Source: Hevea brasiliensis
Lineage: Eukaryota; Streptophyta; Magnoliopsida; Malpighiales; Euphorbiaceae
Direction of reading: 5' to 3'
Length of the DNA: 64,000 bases
NCBI RefSeq assembly: GCF_030052815.1
Contig: NC_079504.1
Coordinates: forward strand, 86,616,249-86,680,248
Part shown: positions 1-11,575 of the stretch, in pieces
Numbering within the stretch: position 1 is the first letter of the stretch
How the letters are laid out: the number at the start of each line of letters is the position of its first letter
Position numbers and translations under genes: made by a program
Notes under the pieces: generated by a model
What the model saw: the letters and a program-made list of their open reading frames with translations, nothing else
What the model was told of the DNA's origin: nothing
Databases searched by the model: none

Positions 1-139
1 TCACTATGGATTTCGTGACAGGACTTCCACGTACACAAAATAATCATGATGCAGTTTGGGTTATTGTTGATAGATTGACCAAGTCTACACACTTTTTGCC
101 AGTGAGAAAGGATTACAGCCTGGAAAGATTGGCCAAACT
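1..139 (+). pseudogene. pol: Element A: Ty3-gypsy integrase core, left piece
   Basis: The frame from base 6 encodes the start of a retroviral-type integrase core. The DFVTGLP motif carries the first catalytic Asp and is followed by [14 protein letters not shown] and HFLPVR. Integrase joins retrotransposon cDNA to chromosomal DNA. The motif set matches Tekay/Del-like chromoviruses of plants. The upstream gag, protease, RT and RNase H lie outside the window. The frame breaks at 139/140 because element G is inserted; the same gene resumes at 9094 after a duplicated AAACT. The identification rests on the matching continuous copies in elements B (59010-59290) and D (48347-48565). Confidence 0.93.
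135..139 (+). repeat. Target-site duplication of element G, left (AAACT)
   Basis: AAACT directly precedes the LTR start TGTAACACCC and recurs at 9094-9098 after GGGTGTTACA. Five bases is the usual duplication length for Ty3-gypsy integrases. Confidence 0.93.
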
Positions 140-727
140 TGTAACACCCCTCACCCGACTACAGTGTAGCCGAGCAAGGCGTGCTACAATCGGTGCCGGA
201 GCACCCTAACTTATCTTTATTTCTTTAATAATTTTGAATTCATTTAATTTAATATCAATTATTTTTTTTGTTTGATGGAGAAACTAGTAGAGTTTCCCCT
301 ATTTTATTATCGTTTGGCGTATTTCAATATTCACCTGTTTGAAAGTTCAATTCAACAATATTTCTAAAATAAAATCTTATCCATGCTAATCATAATTATC
401 TCATATTTCAAATCTCATCCATACATTTCAATTTCATAATCATTTCCATGCATTATCTGTATATTTCAAATCTGTCTTCAAATCAATACAATCTCATTCA
501 TGCTCAAATCACATAAGTAAAATTTTCAAATTTCCTTCATTTACATAATTTACAAAATAATTACAAAATTTCATAATTTACATCATAATACAATATCTAG
601 CATTTTATACAAAATACCAAATAGGATCTATATGGGCCCTATCTACATGCATTGCTGAGGAGGTGACAACCTTGAATACTTCAGACACTTCTGCAGATCT
701 GGACTCCAAAAATCTTAGTCAAAGTAC

Positions 728-779
728 CTGCGCGAGGAAACAAATCCATCGCGCTAAGCATTGCTGCTTAGTGGTGCAA
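728..779 (-). promoter_or_regulatory. Conserved LTR double hairpin, element G left LTR
   Basis: On the minus strand, hairpin I is CTAAGCA / GCAA loop / TGCTTAG. Hairpin II follows at once, GCGCGA...TCGCGC with an inner GGA/TCC. It ends in CGCAGGTAC, an acceptor-like CAG|G. The stems differ in sequence from those of the other families but pair equally well. Confidence 0.75.
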
Positions 780-1333
780 TAATATAACAAGAAAATAAAA
801 TATACAAATAAAGAAAGAAAGAAGCATAATTTGAATATTTAAGAATCAATTTAATTAATACAATGTGTCTAATATTAATTATCTTTTGTTCTAATTTATT
901 CCACTTTGGAAGCGTTTAATTCTTAAATTCACAGAGATAATGTACAATATACAGAATTAATAAAAATACTCAGTTTATATTCATATGGCAATAGAAGGTA
1001 CTTTTAAAACATTTAGTTAAGTTATACCTATTTTTGCAACTCCTTTATCATTTTACTTAACAATTTTTATGTGGTTTGGATCATTTCATAATTCTAACTA
1101 ATTCTTTTGAAGTCTTATTAACTCATTTATTTCATTTCTAATATTTTTAATTATTAATAGTCTTAATTTATTTCAATAAATTACACTGCCTAAGCAACCT
1201 ACGAAAGGCTGACTAAACTGGATAACGGGTCATTGGCACTGGACACCGCGGTGCCTCGGGCCGTCATACCATGGGACGCAGAACGCCAACCACGATGTAA
1301 AAGTATGGCTAAAAAGCCATGATATCACATAAT

Positions 1334-1452
1334 CGGGCATAAAAGCCATGAATGTTGGCATAAAGCCATGAATACGGGCATAAAGCCATGAATACGGGCA
1401 TAAAGCCTTAAATACGGGCATAAAGCCTTAAATACGGGCATAAAGCCTTTCG
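1334..1452. repeat. Minisatellite in G left LTR, six units of 19-20 bp
   Basis: Six tandem units of the form GGGCATAAAGCCWTRAATAC. The right LTR holds five units, so one unit was gained or lost after insertion. Confidence 0.9.
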
Positions 1453-4450
1453 CAGTACTGCTAAAACAATACCCTATTGGCATGCCAATCTATCCAATCT
1501 GACACACGTGTCTAGGCAATACAAGGGCACATAATATCATTAAATATTAATATATTGTGTTTTATGAACTCATTATTTCATGAGAAATTTCAATTATAAT
1601 TCATACATTCATTTGATCATTTATATGATCACAATTCACATCAATTATCCTTTTATACCATTGTACTCAAAATACTTCTCCTTTCTATAATAATGAGAAC
1701 TAATGTCTCATTCATTCATTAATATAGTTCATTTATTCATTCATTATGTTATTCATATTGATCACAATTCTAAACAATGGTTCACATGTACCATTGTATT
1801 CAAAACATTTTTCCTTTCTTATTTATACATTCAAGAATCTACTTATGTAATTACAAATTTTTATATTTCAAGTTGAGTTACTAATATTTTATGAATTCCA
1901 TTTGTGATGGGCATATAAGCCCTAACTATCTATTCACATCAATTAGGTGACTTATTTTTCATGTTTCAAGTAATCCATGAATATTTCATGGATTTCAAAT
2001 TTATGGCCTTAATTTCTTTTTAACAATTTTGACTAGGATGCATAGTCCACATTTGTCATACAATTCTAAGCATTTAAGCTTAGAATTGGTTCTAGGTCTT
2101 CATCTTAATTTACTAATCATTTTGATTACTATTCACCTTACTAGTCAACCAAAATGTTGACTTTTTTATACTTAATGGATATATTAATTCTAATTATGCC
2201 AAGATCCCACATTTTGAGTTTTACATTTGCTAGTATTAATTGCCAATTACAATTTAAAGTCCCCTAGATGCATTTCTAAATTTTCAGTTTTTACTACCTA
2301 AGTTTACTATTCCATTGGACAATTTTAGAGTGGAAACTGGGCTAACCTTTCTCTCTTGATGGGAACCTAAATCACAAATGACACTTTTATCACATTTATT
2401 CATTCTACAATTTATTCATGTAAGTACATTTCATATTTCAAGTTTTGGTGTCACTATTCACTTTATTAGTCAACAAAAATGTTGACTTTTGGATAGAAAA
2501 TAGGTGCATTGGTTTTAACACTCCCAATGTACCACATTTTGCATTTAAAACTTGTTGGAATAAGTCACCAAATCCATTTCCAAGCTTAGCACTAAGGGGC
2601 AGAAATTTCAGATTTTGTACCATAAGTTCACTGTTCCATTAGGGACTGTTATATTGAGAATTTGAGGAAATGGTAAACATGAAAGTTGTTCCTCATTTTG
2701 TCTAGTTAAATTTCCTTTTTGGAATCACTCAATTTGGAGTTTTGTAGCTCCAGATATGGTCTAAAAACCACAACTGGCCGGATTTTAATTCTGCAGAATT
2801 TACCAAATCTATAGTACCATGAATAGTGACTGACACTGCCTTGTTGGATAGGTTATGGTCATATTTTGGGGTAGGATTCTTCATGAAAGTTGTTTTTCTA
2901 TGTCTTATCTTGTTGCTGTAAACATTTCAGGTCAAATGGACCATTCTACAGTGAGTTATGGCCAAATGAACAGTTACTATTCATTTGGTCATTCTGCAGA
3001 AGCTGATTGCAGGGTATCCGGATTGGGGCCAACTTTTGGTCCACTTGCTTTGGTCTTTTGGGCATGGTTTCTTCAGAAAAATTGTGCCATTATAAGTCTA
3101 GTTTCATGTAAAATTGGCCAAACACCAATTGAACCTACACAGCCAAAGATATGGCAGTCCAAACAGGCTGGACTCACAGCCTCCCTGCTGTCACTACTAG
3201 GCGACCTACCAAAACACTTTGTAACACTCTAATGCACTTCAAATTATGGTCAACTTACCTCAAATGGTCACTAATTGACCATTAGAATGTTCTTTAACAA
3301 TTTCATAAGCAAAGTCAAGTTTTCACTCCCAAACCCTAACTCAAATTCAAGATTTTGTACAAATTACCCTAGTTGACTAACTAATTCATTTCCTTATGTT
3401 TATATACTTTATACATGATTTCTAGTTCATTCCAAGTCCATTCAAAAACACTCAATCCTATTTCTTCCTTAGGGCAGCCGAAATTTATGGAGTACATATA
3501 CATAAATTTCATCCACTTAATTTACAAATTCTTGCTTATTTTAGGTCTCTAACATGGAATAAAAGGGATTTAAGTTTAAATAGGCACTAACCTCTTGTAG
3601 GACAGAATTTTCCAAGCTCAAACTTCCCTTTATTTCCTTTTCTAGGCTGCCAAACACTTTCCCAAGATGAGTGGACAAGTTTTAATGAAGTGAAGAAGGG
3701 ATTTTATGGTGGAACAAAGAGAGAAATGGAGCTTGAATGGAGTGTTAATGGTGAAACCTCTTCTCTCTCTCTCTCTCAACGTTTTTTAGGCTGCCCAAGG
3801 TTGAAGATGCAGATTGGTTTTTCCTATTTTTGGTCTCTTTTATCTCTTTTAATGAGTTTAACAAATTGTGATTGGTGGAGGAAATTTAAATGACATCATA
3901 ATATGTCATATTTGGCATTTTATTGCATTTTCTTTTCTTTTCTTTTCTACTAGCTTCAAATTAATTTTTCATCAATATTAATTCATATTTTATGTCATAA
4001 TAATTATTTACTCAACGGGACAAGTCGGCCAAAAATCACCTCTGAAGGCGAAATGACCAAAATGCCCTCCGTTTGGCTTAACGGGTCAAAATTGTCTGTA
4101 CCGATTGAAAAATTTTTCTAAATATTTTCTTGGCATTCTAATGCCATAGGAACCTCAATGACCCTTCTCTGGAGTCCCAAAAATTATTTTATGAATTTTT
4201 CCCCGGGTCTAGGGCTCCTCGTTGCGAGAACCGCAACTTCCCTCTGGTTACTCATCGCTTGGGCACCGGCTCATTTGACTCGGTTGTATTTTATTTCTAA
4301 AATTTTTACTAAATTTTTCTTATTAATATTTGAGTTAATTATGGTCCCCCACTTTAATTTAAATATTTTTCCGGACGTTCTAGCTGTCCGGACCGACACC
4401 GGTCACCGGAACAGTAGAATGTACGGAGTTACTACCGGGAGGGTGTTATA

Positions 4451-4470
4451 ACTCTTCCCCTCTAATTTAA
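4451..4470 (-). promoter_or_regulatory. Element G polypurine tract
   Basis: The minus strand reads TTAGAGGGGAAGAGT immediately before the LTR start and is preceded by the palindrome-like ATTTCGAGGACGAAAT found before the 3' LTRs of A, B, C and E. It would prime plus-strand DNA synthesis. Confidence 0.8.
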
Positions 4471-4788
4471 ATTTCGTCCTCGAAATTTACCCAGTGTAAA
4501 TAGCCGAGGAGCTACTACCTCTTTATTTCTTCACCTTTTCGTGTTATCGTACTTCACTTTCTCCTTAGTCTCAATCTCATCCTCAAACAATTATGTACTT
4601 ATCCCTTTTCATCTTAAATACAGTCTCCTTCTCATCTCCATTCGCTATCTCATTGTCTTTTCACTCTCTTATTCCATACCTTAACCTAAAATAAACAGGA
4701 AATACAGATCTGCAATAGTGTCACCTCGACTCTTATGAATGCAATGCATGGTATGGACTCAATCTAGGCCCATAAACGCCTAAACCGT

Positions 4789-4800
4789 GCTCTGATACCA
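4789..4800 (-). promoter_or_regulatory. Element G primer-binding site (tRNA-iMet)
   Basis: The minus strand is TGGTATCAGAGC, five bases from the end of the right LTR. This fixes the orientation of G as minus. Confidence 0.93.
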
Positions 4801-5393
4801 CTAAATGTAACACCCCTCACCCGACTACAGTGTAGCCGAGCAAGGCATGCTACAATCGGTGCCGGAGCACCCTAACTTATCTTTATTTCTTTAATAATTT
4901 TGAATTCATTTAATTTAATATCAATTATTTTTTTTGTTTGATGGAGAAACTAGTAGAGTTTCCCCTATTTTATTATCGTTTGGCGTATTTCAATATTCAC
5001 CTTTTTGAAAGTTCAATTCAACAATATTTCTAAAATAAAATCTTATCCATGCTAATCATAATTATCTCATATTTCAAATCTCATCCATACATTTCAATTT
5101 CATAATCATTTCCATGCATTATCTGTATATTTCAAATCTGTCTTCAAATCAATACAATCTCATTCATGCTCAAATCACATAAGTAAAATTTTCAAATTTC
5201 CTTAATTTACATAATTTACAAAATAATTACAAAATTTCATAATTTACATCATAATACAATATCTAGCATTTTATACAAAATACCAAATAGGATCTATATG
5301 GGCCCTATCTACATGCATTGCTGAGGAGGTGACAACCTTGAATACTTCAGACACTTTTGCAGATCTGGACTCCAAAAATCTTAGTCAAAGTAC

Positions 5394-5446
5394 CTGCGCG
5401 AGGAAACAAATCCATCGCGCTAAGCATTGCTGCTTAGTGATGCAAT
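5394..5446 (-). promoter_or_regulatory. Conserved LTR double hairpin, element G right LTR
   Basis: Same two stems as in the left LTR (CTAAGCA/TGCTTAG and GCGCGA/TCGCGC), with one substitution just outside the first stem. Confidence 0.75.
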
Positions 5447-6001
5447 AATATAACAAGAAAATAAAATATACAAATAAAGAAAGAAAGAAGCATAATTTGA
5501 ATATTTAAGAATCAATTTAATTAATATAATGTGTCTAATATTAATTATCTTTTGTTCTAATTTATTCCACTTTGGAAGCGTTTAATTCTTAAATTCACAG
5601 AGATAATGTACAATATACAGAATTAATAAAAATACTCAGTTTATATTCATATGGCAATAGAAGGTACTTTTAAAACATTTAGTTAAGTTATACCTATTTT
5701 TGCAACTCCTTTATCATTTTACTTAACAATTTTTATGTGGTTTGGATCATTTCATAATTCTAACTAATTCTTTTGAAGTCTTATTAACTCATTTACTTCA
5801 TTTCTAATATTTTTAATTACTCATAGTCTTAATTTATTTCAATAAATTACACTGTCCAAGTAACCTACGACAGGCTGACTAAACTGGATAACGGGTCGTT
5901 GGCACTGGACACCGCGGTGCCTCGGGCCGTCATACCATGGGACGCAGAACGTCAACCACGTATGCAGTCAGTATGGCTAAAAAGCCATGATATCACATAA
6001 T

Positions 6002-6100
6002 CGGGCATAAAAGCCATGAATGTTGGCATAAAGCCATGAATACGGGCATAAAGCCATGAATACGGGCATAAAGCCTTAAATACGGGCATAAAGCCTTTCG
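6002..6100. repeat. Minisatellite in G right LTR, five units
   Basis: Counterpart of 1334-1452 with one fewer GGGCATAAAGCCTTAAATAC unit. Confidence 0.9.
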
Positions 6101-9093
6101 CAGTACTGCTAAAACAATACCCTATTGGCATGCCAATCTATCCAATCTGATACACGTGTCTAGGCAATACAAGGGCACATAATATCATTAAATATTAATA
6201 TATTGTGTTTTATGAATTCATTATTTCATGAGAAATTTCAATTATAATTCATACATTCATTTGATCATTTATATGATCACAATTCACATCAATTATCCTT
6301 TTATACCATTGTACTCAAAATACTTCTCCTTTCTATAATAATGAGAACTAATGTCTCATTCATTCATTAATATAGTTCATTTATTCATTCATTATGTTAT
6401 TCATATTGATCACAATTCTAAACAATGGTTCACATGTACCATTGTATTCAAAACATTTTTCCTTTCTTATTTATACATTCAAGAATCTACTTATGTAATT
6501 ACAAATTTTTATATTTCAAGTTGAGTTACTAATATTTTATGAATTCCATTTGTGATGGACATATAAGCCCTAACTATCTATTCACATCAATTAGGTGACT
6601 TATTTTTCATGTTTCAAGTAATCCATGAATATTTCATGGATTTCAAATTTATGGCCTTAATTTCTTTTTAACAATTTTGACTAGGATGCATAGTCCACAT
6701 TTGTCATACAATTCTAAGCATTTAAGCTTAGAATTGGTTCTAGGTCTTCATCTTAATTTACTAATCATTTTGATTACTATTCACCTTACTAGTCAACCAA
6801 AATGTTGACTTTTTATACTTAATGGATATATTAATTCTAATTACACCAAGATCCCACATTTTGAGTTTTACATTTGCTAGTATTAATTGCCAATTACAAT
6901 TTAAAGTCCCCTAGATGCATTTCTAAATTTTCAGTTTTTACTACCTAAGTTTACTATTCCATTGGACAATTTTAGAGTGGAAACTGGGCTAACCTTTCTC
7001 TCTTGATGGGAACCTAAATCACAAATGACACTTTTATCACATTTATTCATTCTACAATTTATTCATGTAAGTACATTTCATATTTCAAGTTTTGGTGTCA
7101 CTATTCACTTTATTAGTCAACAAAAATGTTGACTTTTGGATAGAAAATAGGTGCATTGGTTTTAACACTCCCAATGTACCACATTTTGCATTTAAAACTT
7201 GTTGGAATAAGTCACCAAATCCATTTCCAAGCTTAGCACTAAGGGGCAGAAATTTCAGATTTTGTACCATAAGTTCACTGTTCCATTAGGGACTGTTACA
7301 TTGAGAATTTGAGGAAATGGTAAACATGAAAGTTGTTCCTCATTTTGTCTAGTTAAATTTCCTTTTTGGAATCACTCAATTTGGAGTTTTGTAGCTCCAG
7401 ATATGGTCTAAAAACCACAACTGGCCGGATTTCAATTCTGCAGAATTTACCAAATCTACAGTACCATGAACAGTGACTGACACTGCCTTGTTGGATAGGT
7501 TATGGTCATATTTTGGGGTAGGTTTCTTCATGAAAGTTGTTTGTCTATGTCTTATCTTGTTGCTGTAAAAATTTCAGGTCAAATGGACCATTCTACAGTG
7601 AGTTATGGCCAAATGAACAGTTACTGTTCATTTGGTCATTCTGCAGAAGCTGATTGCAGGGTATCCGGATTGGGGCCAACTTTTGGTCCACTTGCTTTGG
7701 TCTTTTGGGCATGGTTTCTTCAGCAAAATTGTGCCATTATAAGTATAGTTTCATGTAAAATTGGCCAAACACCAATTGAACCTACACAGCCAAAGATATG
7801 GCAGTCCAAACAGGCTGGACTCACAGCCTCCCTGCTGCTGTCACTAGGCAGCCTACCAAAACACTTTGTAACACTCTAATGCACTTCAAATTATGGTCAA
7901 CTTACCTCAAATGGTCACTAATTGACCATTAGAATGTTCTTTAACAATTTCATAAGAAAAGTCAAGTTTTCACTCCCAAACCCTAACTCAAATTCAAGAT
8001 TTTGTACAAATTACCCTAGTTGACTAACTAATTCATTTCCTTATGTTTATATACTTTATACATGATTTCTAGTTCATTCCAAGTCCATTCAAAAACACTC
8101 AATCCTATTTCTTCCTTAGGGTAGCCGAAATTTATGGAGTACATATACATAAATTTCATCCACTTAATTTACAAATTCTTGCTTATTTTAGGTCTCTAAC
8201 ATGGAATAAAAGGGATTTAAGTTTAAATAGGCACTAACCTCTTGTAGGGCATAATTTTCCAAGCTCAAACTTCACTTTCTTTCCTTTTCTAGGCTGCCAA
8301 ACACTTTCCCAAGATGAGTGGACAAGTTTTAATGAAGTGAAGAAGGGATTTTATGGTGGAACAAAGAGAGAAATGGAGCTTGAATGGAGTGTTAATGGTG
8401 GAACCTCTCTCTCTCTCTCTCAACGTTTTTTAGGCTGCCCAAGGTTGAAGATGCAGATTGGTTTTTCCTATTTTTGGTCTCTTTTATCTCTTTTAATGAG
8501 TTTAACAAATTGTGATTGGTGGAGGAAATTTAAATGACATCATAATATGTCATATTTGGCATTTTATTACATTTTCTTTTCTTTTCTTTTCTACTAGCTT
8601 CAAATTAATTTTTCATCAATATTAATTCATATTTTATGTCATAATAATTATTTACTCAACTGGACAAGTCGGCCAAAAATCACCTCTGAAGGCGAAATGA
8701 CCAAAATGCCCTCCGTTTGGCTTAACGGGTCAAAATTGTTTATACTGATTGAAAAATTTTTCTAAGTATTTTCTTGGCATTCTAATGCCATAGGAACCTC
8801 AATGACCCTTCTCTGGAGTCCCAAAAATTATTTATGAATTTTTCCCCGGGTCTAGGGCTCCTCGTTGCGAGAACCGCAACTTCCCTCTGGTTACCCATCG
8901 CTTGGGCACCGGCTCATTTGACTTGGTTGTATTTTATTTCTAAAATTTTTACTAAATTTTTCTTATTAATATTTGAGTTAATTATGGTCCCCCACTTTAA
9001 TTTAAATATTTTTCCGGACGTTCTAGCTGTCCGGACCGACACCGGTCACCGGAACAGTAGAATGTACGGAGTTGCTACCGGGAGGGTGTTACA

Positions 9094-9098
9094 AAACT
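9094..9098 (+). repeat. Target-site duplication of element G, right (AAACT)
   Basis: AAACT follows GGGTGTTACA and completes the interrupted codons of the A integrase. Confidence 0.93.
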
Positions 9099-10008
9099 GT
9101 ACATTGATGATGTTGTGAGGTTACATGGAGTGCCAGTGTCTATTGTGTCAGACAGAGACCCAAGGTTCACTTCTAGATTCTAGGGTAGTCTCTAAAATGC
9201 CCTAGGAACTAGATTGAACTTCAGCACAACATTCCATCCACAAATAGACGGCCAATCCGAAAGGATCATTCAGATTTTGGAGGATATGCTTCGGGCTTGT
9301 GTGACTGAGTTTGAAGGGAGTTGGGACACACACTTGCCTTTAATTGAATTTGCCTACAACAACAGTTATCAGTCAAGCATCGGAATGCCTCCATATGAAG
9401 CACTTTATGGCAGGAAGTGTAGAACTCCCTTGTGTTGGGATGAAGTGGGCGAGAGGAAGTTGATTGGTCCAGAATTAGTGCAACAGACAGAAGAAAAGGT
9501 TAATCTCATTAAAGACTGACTCAAAGTTGCAACGGATAGACAGAAGTCCTACATTGACCTAAAGAGAAGAGATATTCGGTATAGTGTGGGTGACAAGGTG
9601 TTTCTAAAAGTTTCCCCATGGAAGAGGATCATGAGGTTTGGTAGAAAGGGGAAACTAAGTCCTCACTTCATTGGGCCGTATGAGGTTCTGGAAAGAGTGG
9701 GTCCATTGGCATATAGACTTGCATTGCCTCTGGAGTTGGAAAAGATTCACAATGTCTTCCATGTCTCCATGTTAAGGAGGTACAGATCAGACTCCTCTCA
9801 CATTTTGCCAATAGAGGAGATTGAGGTGAATCCAGACCTGACATATGATGAAGAGCCCATAAAGATCTTGGCACATGAGGTGAAGCAGCTGAGGAACAAA
9901 TAGATACCTCTAGTCAAAGTGCTGTGGAACCATCATTCAGGCCAGGAGGCTACATGGGAGCGTGAGGAGTACATGAGGAGACAACACCCACAGCTATTCA
10001 GAGACTGA
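9099..10008 (+). pseudogene. pol: Element A: integrase core remainder, C-terminal domain and chromodomain
   Basis: This continues the frame broken by [15 protein letters not shown] (second catalytic Asp), then GQSERIIQILEDML (catalytic Glu), the YNNSYQSSIGMPPYEALYG region, the GPF/Y-type C-terminal domain (FIGPYEVLERVGPLAYRLAL) and a chromodomain ending EATWEREEYMRRQHP. The chromodomain is thought to guide integration into heterochromatin. Stops interrupt the frame at 9181 (TAG, from TGG), 9193 (TAA), 9517 (TGA) and 9901 (TAG); every one fits a C-to-T change on one strand. The natural end is TGA at 10006-10008, just before the polypurine tract. Unlike B and D, A keeps the chromodomain in frame at KVLWNHH. 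Confidence 0.93.
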
Positions 10009-10040
10009 GACCAGGTAAATTTCGAGGACGAAATTTATTT

Positions 10041-10056
10041 TTAAGGAGGGGAGAAT
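10041..10056 (+). promoter_or_regulatory. Element A polypurine tract
   Basis: TTAAGGAGGGGAGAAT abuts the 3' LTR start TGTAACACC and is preceded by TTTCGAGGACGAAATTTA. Confidence 0.9.
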
Positions 10057-10585
10057 TGTAACACCCCGAACCTTCGAGTTATGAATAGTAACATTTTTGG
10101 TCCGCGACTAATACTATTCAAAGACACCTTGAGGACCAAAAATAAATAGAAAATTAATTGAGATAGACACAATAAAAATTCTAGGGAACAAAAAAAAAAC
10201 TAAGGACTCATCGGGTATTATAAAAAGAAGGATTATGACCCGATGAGGGGCATTTTGGTCAATTCACCTCAAGAGTTGACTTTTGACCAAAATGTCAATT
10301 AAATTAAATGAAATTAATGAATTGAATTATGGGATAAAAATTGAAGAAAAATTCAAGTAAAAATATGTAAGGGAAAATTTAACAAATGAAAACTTAAACT
10401 TTCATTTGCATTATGACAAAATTAAAATGAAAGACTTATGGGCTTTTGATAGTTAAATTTAATTATTTAAATAAAAGAAAAAATTAAGTGTAAATGTAAA
10501 AAAAAAAAAGGAATAAAAATGTAAGTTTAATTATCCTTATGACACAATTAAAATTTATAATTTTAATAAGCTAATTTTGGGAATA

Positions 10586-10640
10586 AATACATACATACAT
10601 ACATACATATATACATATATATACATATATATATATAAAT
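10586..10640. repeat. ATAC/AT microsatellite
   Basis: Runs of ATAC followed by TA/ATAC/AT repeats, ending in TATATATATAAATAAG. Confidence 0.9.
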
Positions 10641-10750
10641 AAGAAGACAAATGTCTTCTTCATTTCTCTTTTTTCATAAGAGGCCACCACCCTCTCCTCT
10701 CTTTTTCTCTCTCTTTCTTTTTTTCTCTTCTTCTTCCACTTCTTCTCCTT
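10626..10750 (+). promoter_or_regulatory. Candidate LTR promoter of element A (TATA-like plus pyrimidine-rich leader)
   Basis: A TATATATAAATAAG stretch is followed, at 10680-10750, by an almost pure C/T tract typical of plant transcript leaders. Placing the transcription start here is inference; no initiation data exist. Confidence 0.4.
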
Positions 10751-11575
10751 ATTGATTTCCCCTCCCAAGTTTTAATTCCCTTAAATTCCCTTCATAAATT
10801 CCATAGCCCACTAAAAGAAAACATCAAAGAGATCTTTGATTGAGAGATTAAAAGCAAGGAGAACAAGAATTGGAAGAAAAGTTAAGTTGGAAAGAAATCA
10901 ACAAGAGGTAATTTTCTTTTTATGTTAGATTAGTTGTATAAGCTTGGAATGAAGTTAATTTATAATGAAATTTCATAAAAAAATGAAAGAAAACATATAT
11001 GGAACCTAAACTAGGGTTTTGGCTAAATGGGAGAAAAATTAGGGTTTAGAGACCAAAAATGTGAAGGAGTGCTAAATGATGTCTTTGGCATAGTTTAAGG
11101 AAAGAAATGGCCATTTCTGACCTAATTAAGTGTGTTAGAAGTGTTTAAATCAAAGCCAAATTCGGATTGGGTATGAAGCATGACCAAAAGTCAACTTTGA
11201 GGGACCAAAAATGAAATTTTATAAGTCCAATTGGTATGGGACTAATTGGGACTGAAAATAGGCACTAAATGACACAATTTTCATTTTGGAAGCATGCCCA
11301 AAAAGTGACAAAACCTAGTGAACAAACTGACCAAACTTGAAAAACTGTAGTATGAACAATACACATGAACAGTAATCGTGTTTGGGTCATAACTCGAGCT
11401 AGGAAGGTCAAAATGACCTGAAATTTTACCAGTAGTTAGATGAGATATATACCTAAAACTTTCATGAAGAACACAAACCCAAATTATGCCTTTAACCCAA
11501 TCAAATTATTGATCAAAATTGAGTTACTGAATCTGCAAAACTGCAGAATTGCCATATGAGCAGTAAAGTTTCAAT

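Larger units (their letters stand above)
140..4450 (-). repeat. Element G, left LTR (3' LTR in element sense)
   Basis: This is a long terminal repeat of about 4311 bp. Its edge at 4450 reads TATAACACCC on the minus strand, a decayed TGTAACACCC. In element sense it holds the GC-rich CCGGTGACCGG block (near 4400), an AG|GT donor-like site (AC at 3590-3591), at least two diverged copies of the CATAACTC/TGACC module (around 2720-2770 and 2925-2975), the 19-20 bp minisatellite and the double hairpin at 728-779. Short ORFs inside (such as 2855-3232) are not coding: they differ by indels from the right LTR and match LTR modules of other families. Confidence 0.92.
4451..4805 (-). other. Element G internal region, noncoding
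   Basis: About 355 bp separate the two LTRs. Only a polypurine tract at the left and a tRNA-iMet primer-binding site at the right are recognisable. The middle is pyrimidine-rich on the + strand with many stops and no gag-like or zinc-knuckle motif. Confidence 0.88.
140..9093 (-). mobile_element. Element G: non-autonomous LTR element with giant LTRs and a tiny interior
   Basis: Two near-identical direct repeats (140-4450 and 4806-9093, about 4.3 kb each) flank only about 355 bp. The element is bounded by TG...CA ends with a 10 bp terminal inverted repeat (TGTAACACCC/GGGTGTTACA) and by the 5 bp duplication AAACT. Orientation is minus: a tRNA-iMet primer-binding site abuts the right LTR and a purine-rich tract with the gypsy-like ATTTCGAGGACGAAAT motif abuts the left LTR. 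No gag or pol is present. TRIMs have very short LTRs and LARDs a multi-kilobase interior, so the proportions fit neither class. It must have been copied by proteins of another element, most likely a Tekay-like one because the terminal and leader motifs match. It is inserted in the integrase gene of A. Confidence 0.92.
4806..9093 (-). repeat. Element G, right LTR (5' LTR in element sense)
   Basis: About 4288 bp with intact TGTAACACCC...GGGTGTTACA ends. It matches the left LTR along its whole length with scattered substitutions and small indels, including one fewer minisatellite unit. The donor-like AC is at 8237-8238, diverged modules lie around 7365-7420 and 7570-7615, and the GC-rich block is near 9040. 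Confidence 0.93.

Noticed and set aside
2445..2642. Mirror ORFs 2438-2623(-)/2445-2642(+) and their copies at 7085/7092
   Set aside because: Repeated only because they lie in the two LTRs of G; opposite-strand overlap and no domain.
2855..3232. 125-aa ORF in G LTRs (also 7502-7879)
   Set aside because: Spans LTR modules that in other families are noncoding, and contains no known motif.
140..9093. Reading G as a tandem duplication of a 4.3 kb genomic segment
   Set aside because: PBS, polypurine tract, TG/CA termini and the AAACT target duplication show it is one retrotransposon with two LTRs.
10571..10768. 65-aa minus ORF rich in Lys/Glu/Arg and Tyr
   Set aside because: Product of the microsatellite and pyrimidine tract.
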